Positions 1-6,489 of a DNA stretch of 13,941 nt are shown here, one piece after another. Made by a program: the position numbers and the translations under genes. Numbering within the stretch: position 1 is the first letter of the stretch; each line of letters opens with the position of its first letter. The notes below the pieces were generated by a model. It saw nothing but the letters and a program-made list of their open reading frames with translations, made no database searches and had not been told where the DNA came from. The DNA is from Clostridia bacterium (GTDB lineage: Bacteria > Bacillota > Clostridia > Christensenellales > Aristaeellaceae), in assembly GCA_900754755.1 (NCBI GenBank), contig CAAEEC010000058.1:1-13941 (forward strand), written 5' to 3'.

Positions 1-12
1 ATTACCTCCTTC
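1..12 (-). promoter_or_regulatory. Shine-Dalgarno sequence of a gene beyond the left edge
   Basis: Read on the minus strand, the last bases of the window are GAAGGAGGTAAT. This is a full-strength ribosome binding site, so a minus-strand gene should start within a few bases to the left of position 1. It lies about 20 bases downstream of the promoter at 35-63, which would give a very short leader. The gene itself is not visible. Confidence 0.7.
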
Positions 13-34
13 GGTGGTACTGTTTCTTACTATT

Positions 35-63
35 ATTATACGCTATTTCTCGTCAAAAATCAA
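35..63 (-). promoter_or_regulatory. Sigma-A promoter for the gene beyond the left edge
   Basis: On the minus strand there is a -35 box TTGATT (63-58), a 17-base spacer and a perfect -10 box TATAAT (40-35). The start site should fall near position 28, just before the ribosome binding site at the edge. It lies after the stop codon of the methyltransferase-like gene, so the off-window gene can be transcribed independently of the VanW-RidA-methyltransferase run. I see no hairpin terminator between that run and this promoter. Confidence 0.75.
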
Positions 64-84
64 CCATTTGTTGTGACAGAGCCT

Positions 85-879
85 TTAGCAAAACCGGCCC
101 GACCGGTAGGCGCGCAAGTATTCGCCGCACAGCTCGTCTTCGCCCAAAAGCGCGCGCGCGGCATAGAGAATGCCCTGGATATCCGGGTCGGTGGGGTCGC
201 AAATGGCGCTATCCAGCCCAGCGGAGAGGGCCAGCGCCAGGAACGCGCGGTTCACGTGCTTGCGCGCGGGCAGGCCGAAGGACACGTTGCTCGCGCCCGC
301 GATGATATGCACGCCCGCCTGGCACGCGCGAATCTCGCGGCAGCACTGGGCGAACACCGCGAAGGCGTCGCCTTCTTCGTCCGTGGCCAGGGCCGTAACC
401 AGCGGATCGATGAACAAGCGCCCGCGCGGCAAGCCGCAATCGTCCGCCAGGGCCAAAATCCGCTCAAAGGCCTGCATGCGGCCTTCCACATCCGTGGGTA
501 CGCCGTCGTGGAGCAGGAGCGCCACGCAGCTATGCCCCTGGGCGGCGATTTGCGGCAGCAGCCGCTGGGCCTTGCCGCCTTCCAGGGAAATGGAATTGAT
601 CAGCGCGGGGCGCTTCGCGTGCCGCATGGCCGCCTCCAACACGTGCGCGTTGGGGCTATCCAGCGAAAGCGGCGCGTCCACCTCGCTTTGCACCACGTCC
701 ATCAGCCAAAGCAGCGCGTCCAGTTCGCCCTCCGCGCCGCTGGCGCACACATCCAGATAGTTCGCGCCCGCTTCCCATTGCTTGCGCGCCCATTTGCGCA
801 CATAGGATTCTTTCCGCGCGGCAATGGCCTGGCCCATGGCCGGGATAAAGCCGTTGAGTTTTTCGCCAATCAGAATCAT
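85..879 (-). CDS. Methyltetrahydrofolate:corrinoid methyltransferase-like protein (pterin-binding family)
   Basis: This is a 264-residue TIM-barrel protein of the pterin-binding family (PF00809) that holds AcsE, MtgA and the methyltransferase domain of MetH. Such enzymes move the methyl group of 5-methyltetrahydrofolate to the cobalt of a partner corrinoid protein. Visible motifs are GEKLNG (residues 5-10, the GERIN-type opening), LDV with Asp43, SLDS with Asp74, Asn95 in NSIS, IDPL with Asp159, and GASNVSFGLP (195-204), which is typical of methyltransferases rather than dihydropteroate synthase. The size is normal for a stand-alone member. The ATG at 879 has only a weak upstream site (GGGGCAGG) and lies 10 bases after the RidA stop, so translation may be coupled. 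No corrinoid protein or reductive activator lies in the window, so the acceptor is unknown. The family is secure; the exact reaction is inferred. Confidence 0.85.
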   Translation of the reverse strand: MILIGEKLNGFIPAMGQAIAARKESYVRKWARKQWEAGANYLDVCASGAEGELDALLWLMDVVQSEVDAPLSLDSPNAHVLEAAMRHAKRPALINSISLEGGKAQRLLPQIAAQGHSCVALLLHDGVPTDVEGRMQAFERILALADDCGLPRGRLFIDPLVTALATDEEGDAFAVFAQCCREIRACQAGVHIIAGASNVSFGLPARKHVNRAFLALALSAGLDSAICDPTDPDIQGILYAARALLGEDELCGEYLRAYRSGRFC

Positions 880-889
880 GCCTGCCCCG

Positions 890-1276
890 CTATTCCGGCC
901 GCACCGCGATGGCCTCGATTTCGATCTGCGCGCCCATGGGCAGCGCGCCCACCTGCACGCACGAGCGCGCGGGGAACGGTTCGCGGAAGGATTCCGCGTA
1001 AATGGCGTTCACGCGGCCAAAAGCCGCCAGATCGGTCATGAACACGGTGGTTTTCACCACGTCCCCCAGGGTGAGGCCCATCTCGGCCAGCACGGTGGAG
1101 AGGTTTTCCAGCACTTGGCGCGCCTGGCCCTCCACGTCCGCCGCCTCGATTTTGCCGCTGGCGGGGTTGACGGGAATCATGCCCGAGAGGAAGACCAGGT
1201 TGTCCACGCAAAACGCCGTGGAATAGGGGCCGACCGCCTTCGGCCCTTTCTGGGTGAGAAACGCCGCTTTTTTCAT
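890..1276 (-). CDS. RidA family protein (reactive imine/enamine deaminase)
   Basis: This 128-residue protein has the full length and pattern of the RidA/YjgF/UK114 family: small trimeric cytoplasmic proteins that hydrolyse reactive enamines and imines, such as 2-aminoacrylate released by PLP enzymes. Visible signatures are GPYS (16-19) with the conserved Tyr18, LSGMIP (30-35), and ARSCVQV (103-109) with Arg104, which aligns with the arginine that binds the substrate carboxylate, followed by IEIEAIAV with Glu119. The open frame extends upstream to 1372, but the ATG at 1276 has AAAGGAG at ideal spacing and gives the family N-terminus. The gene sits 25 bases after the VanW gene and 10 bases before the methyltransferase gene, so the three are probably co-transcribed. 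Subfamily (RidA proper or Rid1-7) is not resolved by eye. Confidence 0.92.
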   Translation of the reverse strand: MKKAAFLTQKGPKAVGPYSTAFCVDNLVFLSGMIPVNPASGKIEAADVEGQARQVLENLSTVLAEMGLTLGDVVKTTVFMTDLAAFGRVNAIYAESFREPFPARSCVQVGALPMGAQIEIEAIAVRPE

Positions 1277-1301
1277 GGTTTTGTTCTCCTTTGCAAAATG
1301 C

Positions 1302-3167
1302 TCAATTGGCGATGGAGCCATCGTGGTTGTGCACGCCGACCCAGTAGGTGGCGTCCAGCGGGTTATAAACATCGTCGCTCAAGTGCTCGCGCAGGATTTC
1401 CTCGCCGGTTTGCGCGTCGTAGAAAATCCGCTCCGTCGAGCAATGGCAACCCGGCTTGCCCGCCTGCTGGAACACGTACTCATCGGTGTAATAGGCGTAT
1501 TCGCCGGTCCAGTCGCGCTCGTAGCGCGAGCCGTAGCTGATGGAATTGGTGATCTGGTTATTGATCGTCACGGTGTAGGGCAGCGGCGCGGAGAACAGGG
1601 TGATGCGCGCGTAATCCTTGTCCGCCGCCTCGTCGTGGTCCACGGCCGCATAGATATAGATCGTATGCTCCGTGTTGTTGGTAAATTTCAAATCCTGGTT
1701 GCCGCTTTCGGAAACCGTCGCGTCCTTGCCCGCCTCTGTGTAGGCAACCGTCATCGAATGCGGATGCCGCTCGTCGATCTGCAGGCCCGCCAGCAACGCC
1801 GCTTCGTACAGCGTGCTGGACACCTGGCAGATGCCGCCGCCCACTTCTTTGGTGACGGTAGCGCCCGAATAGGCGGTGGCCTCCTTAAAGCCCGCGGCCT
1901 CCGTGCGCGCGCCCACCACCGCGTTGTAGGAGAACTGCTGCCCGGGCTCCAGGATATACAGGTTGATCTTTTGCATGGCGAGCTTGATGTTGCTCAGGCG
2001 CGCGCTGGAAGAAACCGTCGCGTCTGTGCGCACTTCCACAATTTTTTGCAGCCCGCCCGCCGCGCTTTCGCTGCTCACGCCCGGTTCCACGATTTCCACC
2101 GGCAGCGCCACATCCAGCGCGCCGCCGCTTTCCATGCGCGCGACCAGCGTTTGCCGCAACGCCTCCGCGTCCAGCGCCAGGCCGGTGCTCGATTCCCCGT
2201 AGACCTTTGGGCCGTCCACATCCAGCATCACCATGGCGTCCACGGGTTCCGTATCGATTTCGCTTTGGATCTGGGCGATGAACGCCTCCAGCTTCGCGGC
2301 GTCGTACACGAGCGAGCTATCGATTTTGATCGGGTTTTCGCGCAATTGCAGCACCTGCTGCTGGCGGCTGAAAACGCTGCCCGTGTGTCCGATGTTCCAG
2401 GCGCGCTGCGCCTGGGTTTCCACATCGATAAACGCGTCCACATCGCGCGAGGGCACAAAGGCCCAGCTGCGGCCGGCGTAGCTCAGCGTGTAGGTGGAAT
2501 CCAGCTGGCTGGACACCGCCTGCTGGAGCGCGGCCAGCCCTTCTTCATAGGTGTAACCCGCCAGATCCATGCCATTGACGGTCACGCCCGCGTAAAAGCG
2601 CGGCGTGCCCACGCCCAGCGTGATGGCCATGCGGCCAAAATAGAACGCCAGCGCGAGGCAAACGAGCAAGGCGATCCACTTTTGGGGGCCGCCCTTCTTT
2701 TTGCGCCGGGGCGGCCTGGCTCCGGGGGCGTAACGGTTGCCGCTGGGACGCGGGTTGGCGCGCGGCGCGTTTCGTTCGTATTCGCGCCGGGGGGCGGAAT
2801 ACGCGTCCCGCGGGGCGTAACGGCTGGAAGGAACGCCGTCGCGCCGGTAGGCGCTGGAAGAACGGGCGGAATCCGCAGGCCTCGCGGCAGCGCGGCTCGC
2901 GGAATGGGAAGAAGCGCCGCTTGCGCCGCCATAGCGGCTGGAACCATAACGGCTGGAGGACGCGCCCGCGCGCCGGGCGGCTTGCCCCGCGCTTTCGCGG
3001 CCGTCCATGCGCTGGCTGGCGCTGTAATATTCCCGGCTGAGCACGCGGTTGCGCTCGTATTCCGCGCGGGATATGGAAATGGACGGGCGCACGGAACTGG
3101 GCGCGCCAGCGGAGCGGGAAACCCTGGTTCCCCGCTTTGCGTCGTATCCCGAAAACCGTTCGCTCAT
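1302..3167 (-). CDS. VanW family membrane protein with long Arg/Ser/Tyr-rich N-terminal tail
   Basis: This 621-residue protein has three parts. Residues 1-160 are low-complexity, rich in Ser, Arg, Tyr and Ala, with repeats such as SSRYG, RYAP and EYERN. Residues 162-182 form one membrane helix preceded by RRKKKGG. The remainder lies outside the membrane: a putative peptidoglycan-binding-like segment (about 190-360), then a VanW domain (about 380-510) with PGQQFSYN, a Gly-rich EVGGGICQVSSTLY stretch and HPHSMTV, and a C-terminal part ending near residue 605 in the YNPLD region. VanW proteins occur in some vancomycin-resistance clusters and widely in Clostridia; their activity is not settled. 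I start at the ATG at 3167 (GGAGGAAA 4 bases upstream) rather than at 3215, which lacks a site. It is the first gene after the promoter at 3229-3257. No other van genes are present, so resistance should not be assumed. Confidence 0.9.
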   Translation of the reverse strand: MSERFSGYDAKRGTRVSRSAGAPSSVRPSISISRAEYERNRVLSREYYSASQRMDGRESAGQAARRAGASSSRYGSSRYGGASGASSHSASRAAARPADSARSSSAYRRDGVPSSRYAPRDAYSAPRREYERNAPRANPRPSGNRYAPGARPPRRKKKGGPQKWIALLVCLALAFYFGRMAITLGVGTPRFYAGVTVNGMDLAGYTYEEGLAALQQAVSSQLDSTYTLSYAGRSWAFVPSRDVDAFIDVETQAQRAWNIGHTGSVFSRQQQVLQLRENPIKIDSSLVYDAAKLEAFIAQIQSEIDTEPVDAMVMLDVDGPKVYGESSTGLALDAEALRQTLVARMESGGALDVALPVEIVEPGVSSESAAGGLQKIVEVRTDATVSSSARLSNIKLAMQKINLYILEPGQQFSYNAVVGARTEAAGFKEATAYSGATVTKEVGGGICQVSSTLYEAALLAGLQIDERHPHSMTVAYTEAGKDATVSESGNQDLKFTNNTEHTIYIYAAVDHDEAADKDYARITLFSAPLPYTVTINNQITNSISYGSRYERDWTGEYAYYTDEYVFQQAGKPGCHCSTERIFYDAQTGEEILREHLSDDVYNPLDATYWVGVHNHDGSIAN

Positions 3168-3228
3168 TTGTTTCCTCCGCCGTGTGTCCCCCGTTCGCGC
3201 GTCCCTACCGGGCATAGAAATCTATTCT

Positions 3229-3257
3229 ATTATACCCAATTTTTCGCCGGTTTTCAA
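3229..3257 (-). promoter_or_regulatory. Sigma-A promoter of the VanW-RidA-methyltransferase genes
   Basis: The minus strand carries a -35 box TTGAAA (3257-3252), a 17-base spacer and a perfect -10 box TATAAT (3234-3229). Start near 3222 would give a leader of about 55 bases before the VanW ATG at 3167. I see no operator or riboswitch-like structure in this short leader. Confidence 0.82.
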
Positions 3258-3444
3258 CAGGCATCCTGTGCTTTTTGTGCAAATACTTGCGCCGATTTCG
3301 GGATGTGGGGCAGGCTTTCTGCCAGCGGTAAGCCGGGCATGGGGCGCGCTGTGCAAAACTTCAGTAAAATGCCGGACGGATGGGCTCGCGCGCCATGGAT
3401 TTGCCTGCTATAATCAATGTGTAACCGGGTTTATCAACCCGCTA
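3258..3444. other. Intergenic stretch without a recognisable gene
   Basis: Between the VanW promoter and the terminator of the sugar operon there is no open frame with a convincing start. The stretch holds a small perfect hairpin at 3426-3441 (CGGGTT, loop TATC, AACCCG) next to the main terminator, and an isolated plus-strand TGCTATAAT (3406-3414) that resembles an extended -10 element but has no good -35 box. Otherwise I see nothing in it. Confidence 0.6.
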
Positions 3445-3480
3445 AAATCCGGCTGACCACTCTCGGGGCCAGCCGGATTT
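3445..3480 (-). terminator. Intrinsic terminator of the sugar operon
   Basis: The arms AAATCCGGCTG (3445-3455) and CAGCCGGATTT (3470-3480) are perfect 11-base complements around a 14-base loop whose ends can pair further. On the minus strand the stem ends in a TTTT run, 26 bases after the stop codon of the dehydratase gene, which fits a rho-independent terminator. A second, 6-base-pair hairpin (3426-3441) follows immediately and may act as a backup. Confidence 0.85.
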
Positions 3481-3506
3481 GCGTATGATTCACTTTATAG
3501 ACAAAA

Positions 3507-4715
3507 TTATGCCTTCACGGAGGTGCCGTCGGGCAGGCGAGCCAGCAGCCAGCGTGGCTGCGAACCATCGCAGGGATATTTCTTAGCGGCCTCCAGGTTC
3601 ACTTCCATGCCCCAGCCGGGCTTGTCGTTGGCCCAGGCGAAACCGTCGTGAATTTCCGCGCAACCCTCGAATACTTCGCGCACCTGTTCATTGGTTTCCA
3701 TGCCGCACCATTCCTGAATGCCGAAATTGGTGGTCGTCAGATCCAGATGCACGTTGGCCATGTGGCCGATGGGCGAAACGTCGCCCGGGCCGTGCCAGGC
3801 GGTTTTCACGCCAAAGGGCTCGCAATAGGCCGCCAGTTTGCGCGCGGGCGTAACGCCGCCGATTTGCGAAACGTGGCAGCGGATGAAATCGATCCAGCGG
3901 TTTTCCACCAGCGGCTGCCATTCCATGGAATTGTTGAACAGCTCGCCCATGGCCAGCGGCGTGGCGCATGCGTTGCGGATTTTTTCGAACCAGAAGCCGT
4001 CCTCCGGCGAGAGCGCGTCTTCCAGGAAGAAGGGGCGGTACGCTTCCAACTGGCGGGCCAGCCACATGGCGTCTACGGGCGCGAGGCGCTCGTGAACGTC
4101 GTGGCACAGTTCGATTTCCTCGCCGAATTTCACGCGCACGTGCTCAAACAGCGCGGGCACGCTGCGCAAATACTTTTTCGCGTCGAAATACGCGCCGTCT
4201 TTGCTGCCTGCCGGCGTGCGCAGGAAGGACTGTTTGCCGCCGTAGCCGCCCAACTGGATGCGGATATACTGATAGCCCTGCTCCAGGAAAGCGGATAGCG
4301 TTTCATCCACTTTGCCGTAATCGTCCCCGCCAGCGTGCCGGTATACCGGCACGGCTTCGCGCACTTTGCCGCCCCATAGCTGCCAGACGGGCAGGCCGCA
4401 GGCCTTGCCCAAGATGTCCCACAGGGCCATGTCGCAGCCGGAAATGGCGTTGTTGAGCACCGGGCCATTGCGCCAGTAAGACGAGTTCATCATCACCGAC
4501 CAGGCGTCGTTTACGTTCAGTGCGTCGCGGCCCACCAACAGTTGGTTCATATACTCCTCGATGGCGGTCACGACGGCCTTGTGGCGCTGGGTGTAGGTGG
4601 CGCAACCATACCCATAAAGGCCGCTTTGGTTGGTATCGATGCGCACAACGATCAAGTTGGAACCCATGGGCGCCGTTTCAATGGCGCTCACCTTTGTAAT
4701 CCGGACTTCAGCCAT
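3507..4715 (-). CDS. Mannonate dehydratase/RspA-type sugar-acid dehydratase (enolase superfamily)
   Basis: This 402-residue protein has the full length of the D-mannonate dehydratase (ManD) subgroup of the enolase superfamily, which dehydrates aldonic acids to 2-keto-3-deoxy acids with Mg2+. Visible features are an N-terminal capping domain, then the barrel with Asp206 and His208 (CHDVHER), Glu232 (FFLED) and Glu258 (MGELF) as metal ligands, and His308 with Asp312 in WHGPGD. These match the Novosphingobium ManD positions with a constant offset of four, as I recall them. Pro310 occupies the place where I recall efficient mannonate dehydratases having Ala, and the 150s loop reads QLGGYGG, so mannonate may not be the main substrate; gluconate or another acid sugar is possible. 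The ATG overlaps the end of the SDR gene by 8 bases, with GGAGG 9 bases upstream inside that gene. It is the last gene of the operon. Family is secure, substrate unknown. Confidence 0.9.
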   Translation of the reverse strand: MAEVRITKVSAIETAPMGSNLIVVRIDTNQSGLYGYGCATYTQRHKAVVTAIEEYMNQLLVGRDALNVNDAWSVMMNSSYWRNGPVLNNAISGCDMALWDILGKACGLPVWQLWGGKVREAVPVYRHAGGDDYGKVDETLSAFLEQGYQYIRIQLGGYGGKQSFLRTPAGSKDGAYFDAKKYLRSVPALFEHVRVKFGEEIELCHDVHERLAPVDAMWLARQLEAYRPFFLEDALSPEDGFWFEKIRNACATPLAMGELFNNSMEWQPLVENRWIDFIRCHVSQIGGVTPARKLAAYCEPFGVKTAWHGPGDVSPIGHMANVHLDLTTTNFGIQEWCGMETNEQVREVFEGCAEIHDGFAWANDKPGWGMEVNLEAAKKYPCDGSQPRWLLARLPDGTSVKA

Positions 4716-5550
4716 TGTCCGTTTCCTCCTCGTTTTTCAGCATCTGTTCATAGGCGGCTTGCACAAAACGCGTATCCACCGGATGCGGTTCCGCCCAGCC
4801 TTCGGGCACGCCGGGCAGCGCGAATCCTCCGTCGACGCGCAGCGTTTCGCCGGTGATATAATCCGCCTCGTCGGAGAGCAGGAACGCCGCGGCGCGCCCA
4901 ATATCGGCCTCTACGCCCCAGCGGCCCAGCGGCACCATGGTGAAATAGGGGTATTTGCGCTGCGCGTCGTCCTGATGGCGCACGTTGATCGCGCCCGGCG
5001 CGATGCAATTTACGCGAATCCGATAGGGCGAAAGTTCCAGCGCAAGCGATTTGCACGAGCGCTCTATGGCCGCTTTCATGCCGCCATAGAGAAAATCGTT
5101 GGTGGTGATCATCTGGCCGTGGATAGAAGTGATGAAAAGGATGCCGCCGTGGATGCCGCTTTTCACCATGTGCCGGGCGGCCGCGCCCGCTAGCAGCATT
5201 TGCGCCGAGTAAAGCTGGGAAGTCATGTAAAGGTAATTTTCCGGCTTGGCGGTTAGAATGCTAAACCGCCGGTCGCTGGCAGCGTTGCACACCATGGCGT
5301 CGATGCGGCCAAAATCGGCGTGCACGCGATCCACCAGCGCCGCGCAGGATTCCAGCTCTTCCACCGCAATCTGGTAAAAGCGGCACGCGGCGCCCAGCGC
5401 CTCGATTTGCGCCGCAACAGCGCTCGCGCCTTCCGCGTTGTTGCGGTAGGTGAAAGCGATGTCATACCCTTTGCCCGCCAGTTCCAGCGCAATGCCCATG
5501 CCAATGCCGCTCGATCCCCCTGTGACCAAGGCCACCTTTTTGTTGCCCAT
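4708..5550 (-). CDS. SDR family NAD(P)-dependent oxidoreductase
   Basis: This 280-residue classical short-chain dehydrogenase has the cofactor motif TGGSSGIG (10-17), NAA (89-91, the NAG-type motif), and the catalytic set Ser142 (ITSIHG), Tyr155 and Lys159 (YGGMK), followed by APGAINV (184-190) and a C-terminal DGG (240-242). The C-terminus runs about 35 residues beyond DGG, longer than in typical fabG-like proteins. The likely role is oxidation or reduction of a sugar, sugar acid or polyol: it sits between the transporter permeases and the ManD-type dehydratase, and its stop overlaps the dehydratase start. The ATG at 5550 has a strong AAGGAGGAG site. Cofactor preference (NAD or NADP) is not clear by eye. 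Similarly sized SDR proteins serve as fructuronate reductases in Firmicutes, but I cannot assign that activity here. Confidence 0.9.
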   Translation of the reverse strand: MGNKKVALVTGGSSGIGMGIALELAGKGYDIAFTYRNNAEGASAVAAQIEALGAACRFYQIAVEELESCAALVDRVHADFGRIDAMVCNAASDRRFSILTAKPENYLYMTSQLYSAQMLLAGAAARHMVKSGIHGGILFITSIHGQMITTNDFLYGGMKAAIERSCKSLALELSPYRIRVNCIAPGAINVRHQDDAQRKYPYFTMVPLGRWGVEADIGRAAAFLLSDEADYITGETLRVDGGFALPGVPEGWAEPHPVDTRFVQAAYEQMLKNEEETDNG

Positions 5551-5569
5551 AAATGGACTCCTCCTTCCT

Positions 5570-5601
5570 CATACCCAGATTGCCGCCGCGCGGCGGGTAT
5601 G
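5570..5601 (-). other. Intercistronic mRNA hairpin between permease and SDR genes
   Basis: The 7-base arms CATACCC (5570-5576) and GGGTATG (5595-5601) are perfect complements and enclose a very GC-rich self-complementary core, GCCGCGCGGC (5585-5594); a 14-base palindrome spans 5583-5596. It starts 3 bases after the permease stop and ends shortly before the SDR ribosome binding site, with no U-run. This fits a processing or 3'-end protecting element that sets different amounts of permease and enzyme mRNA, rather than a terminator. Confidence 0.5.
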
Positions 5602-5604
5602 CTC

Positions 5605-6489
5605 CTATCCTTTGACGCCAGAAAGCGTATTATTGTTCATAATATACTTCTGGAAGATGCAGAAAAAGATGATGGGCGGAATGACCGAGAACAGTGAGGC
5701 GCGGAGCTGGTCCAGCACATTGGCGCCCTGACCCGTCTGCATGAAGAGCTTGACCATAACGGTCTCATGCCCGGAGTTCTTTAGACATAGATACGGCATC
5801 AGGAAATCAGACCACGCACCCGTGAAGGCGTTGATGGCCGTGATGGCCACAATCGGCGTGGACAGGGGCAGGATGATGCGCGAAAAAATGTTGACGTGGC
5901 TCGCGCCATCGATGGAAGCCGCCTCGAAGTAGTCCCGGGGAATCCCCTCAAAGAACACCTTGAACATCATGATGGTGAACGGCGAACCGCCCGACCCCAG
6001 ATAGAGCGGCCAGATTTGCCCTTGGTTGATGCCCAGTTGCACAAAAGAGCGGTATAGCACGACAAAGCCGCCCGTGGAAGGCACCAACAGAAGCGCCATC
6101 AGCAGGCTCCAGATCAGCTTGTGCCCACGCATCTTGACCACGCCGAGCGCGTAGCCGCACAGGCCGTTGAACACCACGGAGCAAATGACGCAGCCCACGC
6201 ATTGATACAGCGACCAGAAATAGGCGTTGCCAAAGTCCAGCCGCTTCCAGGAGCGGGCCAACCCGTCCAGGTCGAGCTCCTGCGGAATGATGGAAAGGGA
6301 CTGGAACAATTCGTTCGTATCCTTAAAGCAGGCGAACAGCAGCCAAACGACCGGATACAAAAATAAGAACGACATCAAAATGCACGCCGCGTAGATTAGC
6401 ACAATGGCAATCCGGTTGCGCCGCTCTTTCAGATCGTAAAAGCGGATGACGCCATCCGATTTGTCTTTATAAGTGGCAAACAAAGTCAT
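5605..6489 (-). CDS. Carbohydrate ABC transporter permease, MalG type
   Basis: This 294-residue inner-membrane protein is a CUT1-family sugar permease (binding-protein-dependent transport system inner membrane component). It has a cytoplasmic N-terminus of about 25 residues, a first helix at about 28-52, and about six helices in all. The EAA loop that contacts the ATPase is present as YFEAASIDGAS (187-197) followed by IFSRIILPLSTP, and the C-terminus NNTLSGVKG has the typical MalG-type ending. Its ATG shares a base with the stop of the preceding permease (TAATG), so the two are probably coupled, as expected for a heterodimer; it also has its own GGGAGGAG site. No nucleotide-binding subunit is encoded nearby, so a shared MsmX-like ATPase is likely. 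The substrate is inferred to be a sugar or sugar acid from the downstream enzymes. Confidence 0.95.
   Translation of the reverse strand: MTLFATYKDKSDGVIRFYDLKERRNRIAIVLIYAACILMSFLFLYPVVWLLFACFKDTNELFQSLSIIPQELDLDGLARSWKRLDFGNAYFWSLYQCVGCVICSVVFNGLCGYALGVVKMRGHKLIWSLLMALLLVPSTGGFVVLYRSFVQLGINQGQIWPLYLGSGGSPFTIMMFKVFFEGIPRDYFEAASIDGASHVNIFSRIILPLSTPIVAITAINAFTGAWSDFLMPYLCLKNSGHETVMVKLFMQTGQGANVLDQLRASLFSVIPPIIFFCIFQKYIMNNNTLSGVKG

Noticed and set aside
1302..3167. A vancomycin-resistance determinant
   Set aside because: VanW-domain proteins are common in Clostridia outside van clusters, and no vanH, vanA/B, vanX or vanRS genes are present here.
1254..3413. A 719-codon open frame on the plus strand
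   Set aside because: It lies antisense to the VanW gene, has no ribosome binding site, and its product is a His/Arg/Ala-rich shadow typical of GC-rich coding DNA.
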